Of a DNA stretch of 15,618 nt, positions 1 to 6,930 are shown piece after piece; position 1 is the stretch's first letter, and each line of letters begins with the position of its first letter. Under the pieces are notes generated by a model. That model was not told the origin of the DNA. It saw only the letters and a list, made by a program, of their open reading frames with translations, and searched no databases. A program made the position numbers and the translations under genes. The stretch spans positions 1 to 15,618 of the forward strand of contig JAKJDA010000025.1 in NCBI GenBank assembly GCA_022706165.1, in the 5' to 3' direction. Origin of the DNA: Candidatus Hydrogenedentota bacterium (lineage in GTDB: Bacteria; Hydrogenedentota; Hydrogenedentia; Hydrogenedentales; SLHB01).

Positions 1-1242
1 GCCGAGCTTGCGGTTCTCAGTCTTCAGGAAGAATTCGGCCATCTCGATGACGTCGTCGCCGCGATCGCGGAGCGATGGGATATTTATCGGGAAAACGTTC
101 AGTCGGTAGTAGAGGTCTTCGCGAAACCGGCCGCTGGCGACCGCCTGTTTCAGGTCGCGGTTGGTGGCCGCGATAATCCGCACATCGGCGCGACGCGTGC
201 GATCATCGCCGACGCGTTCGTAGCGTTTCTCTTGAAGCACGCGCAGGAGTTTGTTTTGGATGTCAAGAGGGATCTCACCCACTTCATCCAGGAAAAGTGT
301 CCCGCCCTCCGCAGTCTCAAAACGCCCCGCCCGATCCTTCAAGGCTCCGGTAAATGCGCCTTTGACGTGGCCGAAGAATTCGCTCTCGAACAGCTCTCGT
401 GGAATGGAAGCACAGTTAACTCGAACCAGAGGACCGTCTTTGCGTCCGCTACGCCGGTGAATTTCGTGGGCCACGAGTTCTTTGCCGGTGCCCGTCTCCC
501 CGAGAATGAGCACCGAAGCTTCCGTGGGCGCAACCAGCTCAACCTGGCTGACGATGTGCCTGAGCGGGGCGCTTTGGCCGATGAGGTCGCCAAATGCCTT
601 TGCCTCGATGACCGCTTCTTCCAGATAGGAATTCTGAAGCTCGAGTTGCTCTTTGAGACGCTGAATCTCCTCGAAGGCCCGAGCATTGGCAATAGCCGCG
701 CCCAATTGGTCGGCAAAAACCCGTCCCCACGACTCTAACCCCCCCGGCCAGTTCCCGCGCGTGAAGCCGGCGCATATGCCAAAAATATTGTCTTTGAACC
801 GAATCGGGCCTACCAAGAACTCTCGGATGCCTTCCTCGACGACCCATTCCATACCCGCGAGCGACGCCGCTGGCTCATCCGAAATCGTCCCGAATTTCGG
901 TTGACCGGACGCCGCAGATTCGCCGATTAGGCCTACGCCCAACGGCACGCGCTCATCGAGGTTTTCGTACGGTCGCGGCCCATTGCCGGAGCCCAACATG
1001 GACTTTCCCTTCGCGGCAACCAAGTGCAGGCAACGAGACTGGTCGGGACATTGGGCTCGGCGCGGGCACGTTGTACACAGGTCGCCTATGTCAATCAGCC
1101 AGATTTGGACGATGTCCACTGTTTGCGCGGCGCGTTCGACGAATCTCCGAAACACACGATCCAACGAATGCTCGCTGCCAACGTCGACGAGCAACCCGGC
1201 TGCGAACCAAGGGTCGAAACGACTATCGCTGTGAAATTCCAT
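1..1242 (-). CDS. Sigma-54-dependent GAF-AAA+ transcriptional regulator (3' end outside window)
   Basis: This is an enhancer-binding activator that remodels sigma-54 RNA polymerase using ATP. The 414 codons present run off the left edge, so the C-terminal DNA-binding (Fis-type) domain is not visible. Seen in order: an N-terminal GAF-like sensor (about residues 15-190); inside it a cysteine cluster C-x2-C-x5-C-x5-C at residues 56, 59, 65 and 71; a charged coiled-coil-like linker (about 190-215); then the AAA+ domain with Walker A GETGTGKE (about 247), the sigma-54 contact loop GAFTGA (about 294), Walker B GGTLFLDE (about 312) and the arginine-finger segment FREDLYYRL (about 372). All AAA+ motifs are intact. 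The start is the first ATG after an in-frame TAA at 1246-1248; no normally spaced ribosome binding site precedes it. It is divergent from the efflux operon and probably its activator (inference). Family assignment is near certain; the signal sensed is unknown. Confidence 0.95.
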   Translation of the reverse strand, partial: MEFHSDSRFDPWFAAGLLVDVGSEHSLDRVFRRFVERAAQTVDIVQIWLIDIGDLCTTCPRRAQCPDQSRCLHLVAAKGKSMLGSGNGPRPYENLDERVPLGVGLIGESAASGQPKFGTISDEPAASLAGMEWVVEEGIREFLVGPIRFKDNIFGICAGFTRGNWPGGLESWGRVFADQLGAAIANARAFEEIQRLKEQLELQNSYLEEAVIEAKAFGDLIGQSAPLRHIVSQVELVAPTEASVLILGETGTGKELVAHEIHRRSGRKDGPLVRVNCASIPRELFESEFFGHVKGAFTGALKDRAGRFETAEGGTLFLDEVGEIPLDIQNKLLRVLQEKRYERVGDDRTRRADVRIIAATNRDLKQAVASGRFREDLYYRLNVFPINIPSLRDRGDDVIEMAEFFLKTENRKLG

Positions 1243-1248
1243 GCCTTA

Positions 1249-1277
1249 ATGCTAACAGGACTCGGTCAGAACGTCAA
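1249..1277 (-). promoter_or_regulatory. Sigma-70-like promoter giving a leaderless regulator mRNA (candidate)
   Basis: Read on the minus strand, TTGACG (1277-1272) and TAGCAT (1254-1249) are separated by exactly 17 bp. Transcription starting seven bases past the -10 box would begin at the A of the regulator's ATG (1242). This fits the lack of a spaced Shine-Dalgarno sequence before that ATG; the only purine run, AAGG, ends one base before it. The boxes are good but imperfect, and the leaderless transcript is inferred. Confidence 0.4.
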
Positions 1278-1300
1278 TCATGATTCGCATGAATTTTCAT
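1276..1300. promoter_or_regulatory. Paired palindromes, candidate upstream activator sites
   Basis: Two short perfect dyads lie side by side: AATCATGATT (1276-1285) and ATGAA-TT-TTCAT (1289-1300), with centres 14 bp apart. They are about 120-130 bp upstream of the predicted start of the -24/-12 promoter (about 1413), a usual distance for a sigma-54 enhancer. They also abut the -35 box of the regulator's own promoter candidate. Function is inferred from position and symmetry only; AT-rich sequence yields such dyads fairly easily. Confidence 0.35.
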
Positions 1301-1360
1301 ACGTTCAATATATCGTACCCGAATCCATTGTGCGTATTATTTTTTAAGTCACTATTTAAT

Positions 1361-1379
1361 AAATGGTTATGAACCATTT
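1361..1379. promoter_or_regulatory. Perfect 8-bp inverted repeat, candidate operator
   Basis: AAATGGTT-ATG-AACCATTT is a perfect 8-bp inverted repeat with a 3-base spacer, ending 7 bp before the -24 element of the candidate sigma-54 promoter. The position, centred near -43, is closer than classical enhancers. It could be a repressor or modulator site, or a third activator site. No regulator can be assigned from sequence alone. Confidence 0.45.
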
Positions 1380-1386
1380 CGCGGAT

Positions 1387-1402
1387 TGGCATAGCACGTG
1401 CT
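1387..1402 (+). promoter_or_regulatory. Candidate sigma-54 (-24/-12) promoter of the efflux operon
   Basis: TGGCAT-N5-GTGCT reads against the consensus TGGCAC-N5-TTGCW. The invariant GG (1388-1389) and GC (1400-1401) are separated by exactly 10 bp. Mismatches are C to T at 1392, G to A at 1393 and T to G at 1398. The predicted start near 1413 gives a leader of about 23 nt carrying GAGAGG (1422-1427) before the ATG at 1436. The divergent neighbour is itself a sigma-54 activator, which strengthens the call. Confidence 0.55.
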
Positions 1403-1435
1403 CTTATTGCATCGGAACCATGAGAGGTAAAAGGC

Positions 1436-1813
1436 ATGGACGAAAAACACGACAGATCGAAACCTTTTCAGGTTGATGCGGAGAATTTCGATTTGGAGGT
1501 GCTGCAATCCGAGCAGCCCGTCCTGGTTGGGTTTGTGACGCAGTGGAGTCACCCTTGCCAAATCCTTGTGTCAGTGCTGGATGAGATTGCCTCTTCGTGC
1601 GCTGGCGAATTGAAGGTTGCCGTGGTCAACGCTGACGAGAATCCAGATCTGGCCCTGTGGTACGACATCCGAAGTGTCCCCACACTTCTTTACTTCATGG
1701 CGGGAAACGTCCGAGGCAAAATTGTCGGGACCGCGACCCAAGGGGCCATTCTGTCCAAACTCGAGGCCATCTCAACCACCGACGCAGTTCCGAGGAGATC
1801 CGACAATGCGTAA
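1436..1813 (+). CDS. Thioredoxin-fold protein with degenerate SHPC active site
   Basis: A 125-residue cytoplasmic thioredoxin-like protein; no signal peptide or membrane segment is seen. The fold signature is clear: the strand before the active site (VLVGFVTQW, about 29-37), the segment W-S-H-P-C at 37-41, VAVVNADENPDL (about 61-72), and the cis-proline loop SVPTLLYF around residue 82. The first cysteine of the usual C-x-x-C is Ser38, leaving only Cys41, and the buried Asp common before the active site in classical thioredoxins is Gly32. Ordinary dithiol oxidoreductase activity is therefore unlikely; a monothiol, chaperone or sensing role is possible (inference). It leads the efflux operon: GAGAGG sits 8 bases before the ATG, and the gene overlaps the adaptor by 8 bp. 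Cys55 could be a second redox cysteine, but it is not in a motif. Confidence 0.9.
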   Translation: MDEKHDRSKPFQVDAENFDLEVLQSEQPVLVGFVTQWSHPCQILVSVLDEIASSCAGELKVAVVNADENPDLALWYDIRSVPTLLYFMAGNVRGKIVGTATQGAILSKLEAISTTDAVPRRSDNA

Positions 1814-3026
1814 TCTTGCTTGCCCCAGTTTCAAACGACTTATAGGCCTCGTCGCCAAGCGAAAACGGGTGACATGGAGCGTTGTAACGGTCTTGGGTCT
1901 GGCCGCGCTGGCGGCGATCCTCGCCTTTTCGCCATTGAAGACGTTCCTGTCCGTACATGGAAATGGCACAGCGTCGGCCGCCGCCAAAGCCGGCGATGAT
2001 AAGCAAACGGAAGGGGCGCGACCCGCTGAAGAGGAGTGTCTTGTTCGCGCTCAGGTTGTCGGCTCCGTCAAAGATTCGCGGGAGTATGTGTACTCAGGGG
2101 AAGTTCGCGGGCGGTACGAGAGCATGTTGGCGTTTCAGGCAGGGGGACGCATTATCAAACGAAACGTGCAACTGGGAGACGTCGTCCACGCCGGAGATAT
2201 TCTTATGGAAATCGATCCAAAAGATATCAAGGAATCCGTCGCGTTGGCTTCCGCCCAGGTGCGCGCTGCGGAGTCCCAGGTACGGTTGGCGGAGGTCAAT
2301 CTGGGGCGTTTCCAGCGGCTGCATCGCGACGGCGCGATTCCAAAGCAGCAATTGGATCAGACCCAGACGGCCTACGATGCGGCGTCGGCCGCACGCGATC
2401 AAGCCGCCGCGTTGAGGGCCGTGAGCGCCAACCAGCTTGAATACACTCTCCTGCGCGCGGACCAGGATGGCGTTATCGCCGGTGTCATGGCTGAGATTGG
2501 CCAAGTTGTCGGGCCTGGTACGCCCGTCATTGTTCTCGTTCGCGAGGGTGACCGTGAAATCGAGATCTCCGTACCCGAAAACAGAATCGACTCGTTGCAC
2601 AAAGTCAAGGGCATTACGGTTTCTTTTTGGGCGTTGTCGGGAGTCGAACTGATTGGCGAGATCCGTGAGACGGCGCCCATGGCCGATCCCATCTTGCGGA
2701 CGTACAAGACGCGGATTCGGCTCTTAAGCCCGCCAGCGGACGTCAAGCTCGGCATGACAGCATCCGTTCGCGTGGAAACGGATGATAACGGGGCGCACAT
2801 CCGCCTAGTCCCGCTATCGGCAATTTACCAGGAAAACGACAAACCAAATGTCTGGCTTGTAAAAGACGGGAAACTCGAATTGCAGCCCGTCGAATTGGAT
2901 GGCTTCGGCACGGAAACCGTGCGGGTTGTGAGAGGTCTTGAGGACGGCGATGTCGTCGTGACGGCCGGCGTCCACAAACTGACGCGCGGCCAAAAGGTCC
3001 GAATTTCAGAAGGCGCCAAGTCATGA
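1806..3026 (+). CDS. RND efflux periplasmic adaptor (membrane fusion protein)
   Basis: A 406-residue adaptor that links an inner membrane RND pump to an outer membrane channel. The start is ATG 1806, preceded by GAGGAG at 1792-1797 and overlapping the previous stop, which suggests translational coupling; the frame stays open further upstream, but that reading duplicates the thioredoxin-like gene. A basic N-terminus is followed by one hydrophobic segment (about 22-42) that acts as signal or anchor; I see no lipobox. Then come the barrel and lipoyl half-motif (AFQAGGRIIKRNVQLGDVV, about 110-130), an Ala/Gln-rich alpha-hairpin (about 145-210), the second lipoyl half (YTLLRADQDGVIAGV), the beta-barrel and a membrane-proximal domain (PLSAIYQ..., DGDVVVTAGVHKL). 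This is the AcrA/MexH/TriA-type layout. Its stop overlaps the pump ATG (ATGA). Confidence 0.95.
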   Translation: MRNLACPSFKRLIGLVAKRKRVTWSVVTVLGLAALAAILAFSPLKTFLSVHGNGTASAAAKAGDDKQTEGARPAEEECLVRAQVVGSVKDSREYVYSGEVRGRYESMLAFQAGGRIIKRNVQLGDVVHAGDILMEIDPKDIKESVALASAQVRAAESQVRLAEVNLGRFQRLHRDGAIPKQQLDQTQTAYDAASAARDQAAALRAVSANQLEYTLLRADQDGVIAGVMAEIGQVVGPGTPVIVLVREGDREIEISVPENRIDSLHKVKGITVSFWALSGVELIGEIRETAPMADPILRTYKTRIRLLSPPADVKLGMTASVRVETDDNGAHIRLVPLSAIYQENDKPNVWLVKDGKLELQPVELDGFGTETVRVVRGLEDGDVVVTAGVHKLTRGQKVRISEGAKS

Positions 3027-6000
3027 ACAGCTTCAACCTTACCGATTGGGCGCTGAAACATCGCCAAATCATCCTCTATTTTGTCGTAATGATCTTTGTG
3101 GGAGGCGCCATTTCCTATTTGCGACTCGGCCGGATGGAAGACCCGGATTTCACTATTCGCAAGATGGTCGTAGCCGCAGTTTGGCCGGGGGCGAGCGCGC
3201 ACGATGTTGAAGAGCAGTTGACGGATAAGCTTGAGAAGAAGCTCCAGGACACGCCCGGCCTGGATTACCTGGACAGCTATTCCTATCCCGGAAAGTCCGT
3301 GATTTACGTGACTCTGAAGGATGACGCTGTGACTGGAGAGCAGACCCGCGCGATTTGGCAGGAAGTTCGCAACATGGTCAACGACGTCCGGCACACCTTG
3401 CCGCAAGGCGTGATCGGCCCATTCTTCAACGACCGTTTTGACGATGTGTTCGGCTGTATCTACGCGCTTACGTCCGACGGGTTTTCCATGGAGGAAATGC
3501 GGGCCACGATGGAACGAATCCGCCGGATCGCGCTGGCGGTGCCGAGTGTGCGGAAGGCGGACCTCATTGGCGTTCAGCCCGAGAAGGTTTACATCGAAAT
3601 CGACAACGCCAAACTGGCCGCATTCGGAGTTGATCCCGCGCTGGTGTTGCATACCATCCAGGCCCAAAATGCGATGACCCCATCCGGAATGCTCGAAACC
3701 TCCACAGACAATGTATATCTGCGCGTGTCCGGCATGTTTGACAGCGTGGATAGCCTGCGCGACCTCCCGATTCGCGTCGCGGGAATGGCGTTTCGCCTGA
3801 GCGACGTCGCCAAGATTGAGCGCGCGTATGCGGAACCCGCCGAACCAAAATTTTTCTTCAATGGGCGTCCCGCCATCGGGCTCGCGATTTCCATGGAGAA
3901 AGGTGGAAACGTCATTACGTTGGGCAAGAACCTTGAAGCCATGGTGGCCGAGGTTAAGAGCCAGCTTCCCCAGGGGATGGAACTTTCGACGGTTGCGAAC
4001 CAGCCGGAGGTCGTGAAGGAATCCATCAACGAGTTTGTGAAATCACTGGCCGAAGCTGTCGGGATCGTCCTGATCGTGAGCTTTATCAGCCTCGGGTTGC
4101 GTTCGGGCGTGGTTGTCGCGCTCTGCATTCCGCTGGTGATCTCGGGCGTATTCGTCTGCATGAACATGCTCGGGATTGACTTGCACAAGATTTCGCTGGG
4201 CGCGCTGATCATCGCTTTGGGCCTTCTCGTGGACGACGCCATCATCGCCATTGAGATGATGATTGTGAAACTCGAGCAGGGATGGGACCGCACAAAGGCG
4301 GCGTCCTTCGCGTATACAGCGACGGCCTATCCACGGCTAACCGGCGCATTGGTCACCTGCGCAGGTTTTATCCCAGTTGGCTTTTCAAAAGGGACTGCAT
4401 CCGAGTTTGTCGGCAGCATTTTCTCCGTGGTTACGATTGCGCTCTTGCTTTCATGGGTGGTTGCCGGCGCGGTAACGCCACTGTTGGGATACTACCTGGT
4501 GCGGATAAAATCCGCTGCGGGAGGCGGCGAACACCACGATATCTATGATACCCCCTTCTACCGCTTCTTCAGGCGTATGTTGGCATGGTGTCTGCGGCAC
4601 AGGGGGCTGGTGCTTGTTGTCACCGTATTAAGTTTTGTGGGCGCGGTCTTCCTGATGGGCAAAGTCCAGCAGGAATTTTTCCCGGCCTCTGCCCGCCCCG
4701 AATTGATTGTCGATATGCGGTTGCCTCAAGGCGCCTCCATAAAAGCCACTGAGGAAAGGGCATTGGCTTTTGCCAAACGTTTTGAGGGCGACCCGACGAT
4801 TGCGAACTACTCGCTGTATGTCGGCGCCGGTGTGCCGCGTTTCGTGCTGACTTCCGATCCCGCTGACCCGGACACCAATTTCGCCCAAGTCGTTTTTGTT
4901 GCGAAAGACCGTGAGTCCCGCATCGCGTTGACGAAAAAGGTTAACCAGACGCTACAGAACGAATTCCCCGAGATCCAAGGCAACATAAAACTGATCCAAA
5001 CCGGGCCCCCTAACTCGTATCCCGTGATGCTCCGCGTGAGCGGTTACGAGCATGATAAGGTGCGCGATCTGGCGGAACAGGTGTGCAACGTCATGAGAGC
5101 TGACGCCAATTTGTGGAACGTCAACATGAATTGGCACGAGAAAAGCAAGATCATGCGCATTGCGGTCGACCAGGACAAGGCGCGGATACAGGGCGTTGAC
5201 AGTCAGACGTTGGCGCTGACCCTGCAAACTCTCATTTCCGGTGCGGCCCTCAGCGAATACCGTGAAGCGGATAAGACGGTCGCCATTGTATTCCGTGTCG
5301 GCGAGCGGAACCGGACTGATTTAGCAAATATCAGGGACTTGGCTATTTCGATTGGAAACGGGAAATCGGTCGCACTGGATCAGATCGCGACCATCAAATT
5401 CGAAGCCGAAGACGGTCTTATTCGCCGAAGGGACCTTAAACCCGCCATTACTGTGCAGGCCAACACGATTGACGGGGTGCTGGGCAACGATGCCACGAAG
5501 GCACTCTACGCCCGCTTGAGTTCGCTTCGGGCTTCATTGCCGCCCGGCTACGCCATTACCATCGGCGGTCCGCTGGAAGACAGCAACAAGGCCACCAACT
5601 GGTTAATGCAACCTGTTCCGGCGATGTTCGCGGTGATTTTTACGCTGTTGATGTTCCAGTTGAAAAGCATTCCCAAAATGGTCTTGACGCTGCTGACAGC
5701 GCCGCTCGGCATCATCGGTGTCAGCATCAGCCTGCTCGCAACGGGAAGACCAATGGGCTTTGTCGTGCAACTCGGGATTCTGGCGCTGGCAGGGATCATC
5801 ATGCGCAACTCCGTGATCCTCATTGATCAAATTGACCAACAACTAGCGGCCGGTCAATCGCCGTGGGATGCAGTTTTGAACGCGACCGTGCTCCGCTTTC
5901 GCCCTATCATGCTGACGGCCATCGCGGCCATCCTGGGGATGATTCCGCTGATCTCCAGCGTCTTTTGGGGGCCCATGGCCATTGCCATCGCCGGAGGCCT

Positions 6001-6127
6001 CTTTGGGGCGACTCTGTTGACGCTCATCGTGTTGCCGACGATGTATGTGGCGATCTATCGAGTTCATCCGCCACGCCCTGCCGGCGCATGGTCAGACGGC
6101 TCCTTCGCAGAAGGAAGTTCTTCATGA
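3023..6127 (+). CDS. RND multidrug-type efflux pump, inner membrane subunit
   Basis: A 1034-residue proton-driven exporter of the AcrB/HAE1 superfamily, full length. The N-terminus is cytoplasmic, then TM1 (about 14-30), a first porter domain with the RMEDPDFTIRKMVV and VWPGASAHDVEEQ signatures, and TM2-6. The two acidic relay residues of TM4 are present as Asp404-Asp405 (LLVDDAIIAIEMM). A second periplasmic half starts near EFFPASARPEL, and TM8-12 follow. In TM10 the relay lysine of AcrB (K940) is replaced by Arg928 (IIMRNSVILIDQ), as in some relatives. The N-terminal half resembles the TriC/MexK branch rather than AcrB; substrate cannot be told from sequence. The start overlaps the adaptor stop as ATGA. 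A 211-bp gap then separates it from the STAS gene. Confidence 0.96.
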   Translation: MNSFNLTDWALKHRQIILYFVVMIFVGGAISYLRLGRMEDPDFTIRKMVVAAVWPGASAHDVEEQLTDKLEKKLQDTPGLDYLDSYSYPGKSVIYVTLKDDAVTGEQTRAIWQEVRNMVNDVRHTLPQGVIGPFFNDRFDDVFGCIYALTSDGFSMEEMRATMERIRRIALAVPSVRKADLIGVQPEKVYIEIDNAKLAAFGVDPALVLHTIQAQNAMTPSGMLETSTDNVYLRVSGMFDSVDSLRDLPIRVAGMAFRLSDVAKIERAYAEPAEPKFFFNGRPAIGLAISMEKGGNVITLGKNLEAMVAEVKSQLPQGMELSTVANQPEVVKESINEFVKSLAEAVGIVLIVSFISLGLRSGVVVALCIPLVISGVFVCMNMLGIDLHKISLGALIIALGLLVDDAIIAIEMMIVKLEQGWDRTKAASFAYTATAYPRLTGALVTCAGFIPVGFSKGTASEFVGSIFSVVTIALLLSWVVAGAVTPLLGYYLVRIKSAAGGGEHHDIYDTPFYRFFRRMLAWCLRHRGLVLVVTVLSFVGAVFLMGKVQQEFFPASARPELIVDMRLPQGASIKATEERALAFAKRFEGDPTIANYSLYVGAGVPRFVLTSDPADPDTNFAQVVFVAKDRESRIALTKKVNQTLQNEFPEIQGNIKLIQTGPPNSYPVMLRVSGYEHDKVRDLAEQVCNVMRADANLWNVNMNWHEKSKIMRIAVDQDKARIQGVDSQTLALTLQTLISGAALSEYREADKTVAIVFRVGERNRTDLANIRDLAISIGNGKSVALDQIATIKFEAEDGLIRRRDLKPAITVQANTIDGVLGNDATKALYARLSSLRASLPPGYAITIGGPLEDSNKATNWLMQPVPAMFAVIFTLLMFQLKSIPKMVLTLLTAPLGIIGVSISLLATGRPMGFVVQLGILALAGIIMRNSVILIDQIDQQLAAGQSPWDAVLNATVLRFRPIMLTAIAAILGMIPLISSVFWGPMAIAIAGGLFGATLLTLIVLPTMYVAIYRVHPPRPAGAWSDGSFAEGSSS

Positions 6128-6237
6128 ACATGAGTCTGGATCTGCTCCTCTCATGGCGGCCACCTCACCGCCTTCAACCCGGGCCCGTGCACCCGGCCCC
6201 CTATCCCGATCGCGGCTCCCTCACTGCCGCACTTCAC

Positions 6238-6270
6238 GCCGGGCGCGTGCCCTCCCCTCACGCGCCCGGC
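6238..6270. repeat. Strong GC-rich hairpin after the pump gene
   Basis: A perfect 12-bp inverted repeat, GCCGGGCGCGTG (6238-6249) and CACGCGCCCGGC (6259-6270), encloses the 9-base loop CCCTCCCCT. There is no T-run on either side, so it does not look like a standard intrinsic terminator. The rest of 6128-6338 is pyrimidine- and GC-rich, with a related motif (CCGGGCCCGTGC) about 60 bp earlier, and I find no convincing gene there. It may stabilise the upstream mRNA, partly terminate it, or be a remnant of a palindromic repeat family. Confidence 0.7.
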
Positions 6271-6338
6271 CGCGCTTCGTCGGAGTTTGAGAACGGACTG
6301 GCCGGGAAGACGGCGAATGGAATGAAAGGAGAATTTCA

Positions 6339-6770
6339 ATGCAAACGAACCATCCCTCAGAACCACTGGTCGACGTGGCAGAGGCAGGGCCAATTACCGT
6401 GGTTTCCATCCGAGCGGCCTCGTTGACGGACACGAAGTTAATGACACAAATTGCCCAAGAGGTTCGCGCCATCTCCACGCGGAACCAGCCGCCAAATATC
6501 CTGCTCGATTTCCACTGCGTGACACGCATCTCAATCGACTTTCTTGACAAAATGAGAACGGTCGTGGAGGAAATCGAGAAGCGCGGCGGAACTATTCAGT
6601 GCTGTTCCTTGAGAGAGGAGATGCGGGCGATTCTGAAGATCCTGGGCGTTGATCCTCGCTATGTTGGCCACTCCGTTCAACACGCGGTGATGAGGTATGC
6701 GACATGGCTTGAGAAGCGGAAGCAAATCACGCCGAAAGCGGCTATTTCGAAATGGCACGCCCTTATGTAG
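6339..6770 (+). CDS. STAS-domain protein (anti-anti-sigma-like)
   Basis: A 143-residue soluble protein with AAAGGAG (6325-6331) well placed before its ATG. A STAS core is recognisable: beta strand ITVVSIRAASLTD (about 19-31), helix, strand NILLDFHCVTRIS (about 53-65), then DFLDKMRTVVEEIEKRGGTIQCCSL and a C-terminal helix EEMRAILKILGVD. In SpoIIAA-type proteins a phosphorylated serine follows the second of these strands (DSSGL); here the corresponding stretch is RISIDFL, with one serine kept and the other position Ile or Asp, so control by phosphorylation is uncertain. The tail after about residue 115 (GHSVQHAVMRYATWLEKRK) is basic and is matched in the broken copy downstream of tolC. No cognate kinase or phosphatase is visible. 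Being inside an efflux operon is unusual; partner unknown. Confidence 0.8.
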   Translation: MQTNHPSEPLVDVAEAGPITVVSIRAASLTDTKLMTQIAQEVRAISTRNQPPNILLDFHCVTRISIDFLDKMRTVVEEIEKRGGTIQCCSLREEMRAILKILGVDPRYVGHSVQHAVMRYATWLEKRKQITPKAAISKWHALM

Positions 6771-6930
6771 ACGCGGTTTTGCTGCCGAACTAGCGGACAA
6801 AGTCTCGCGATACCCTGTGGCGGAATTCGGTTTCCCGGTGTACGGGAGGATTCGACCATGTGCCGTCACGGAAGGCGGGAAGTCGTAGAATTGGGAAGTT
6901 GGGAAAATGACAAGGATCAAGGAGTTTGAA

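Noticed and set aside
1328..1358. Sigma-70 promoter TTGTGC / TATTTA for the thioredoxin-like gene
   Set aside because: The spacing is 19 bp and both boxes are weak; the -24/-12 element downstream is a better match and fits the neighbouring regulator.
1387..1412. Alternative -24/-12 pairing of TGGCAT with TTGCAT
   Set aside because: TTGCAT is the better -12 sequence, but the GG to GC distance is about 9 bp too long for sigma-54; only the GTGCT pairing has correct spacing.
6124..6426. 100-codon frame starting in the ATGA at the end of the RND gene
   Set aside because: Composition is Pro/Arg/His-rich, it crosses the strong hairpin and runs out of frame into the STAS gene; only the ATGA overlap favours it.
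6697..6888. 63-codon frame overlapping the STAS 3' end
   Set aside because: It starts inside the STAS gene in another frame without a ribosome binding site, and no family resemblance is seen.
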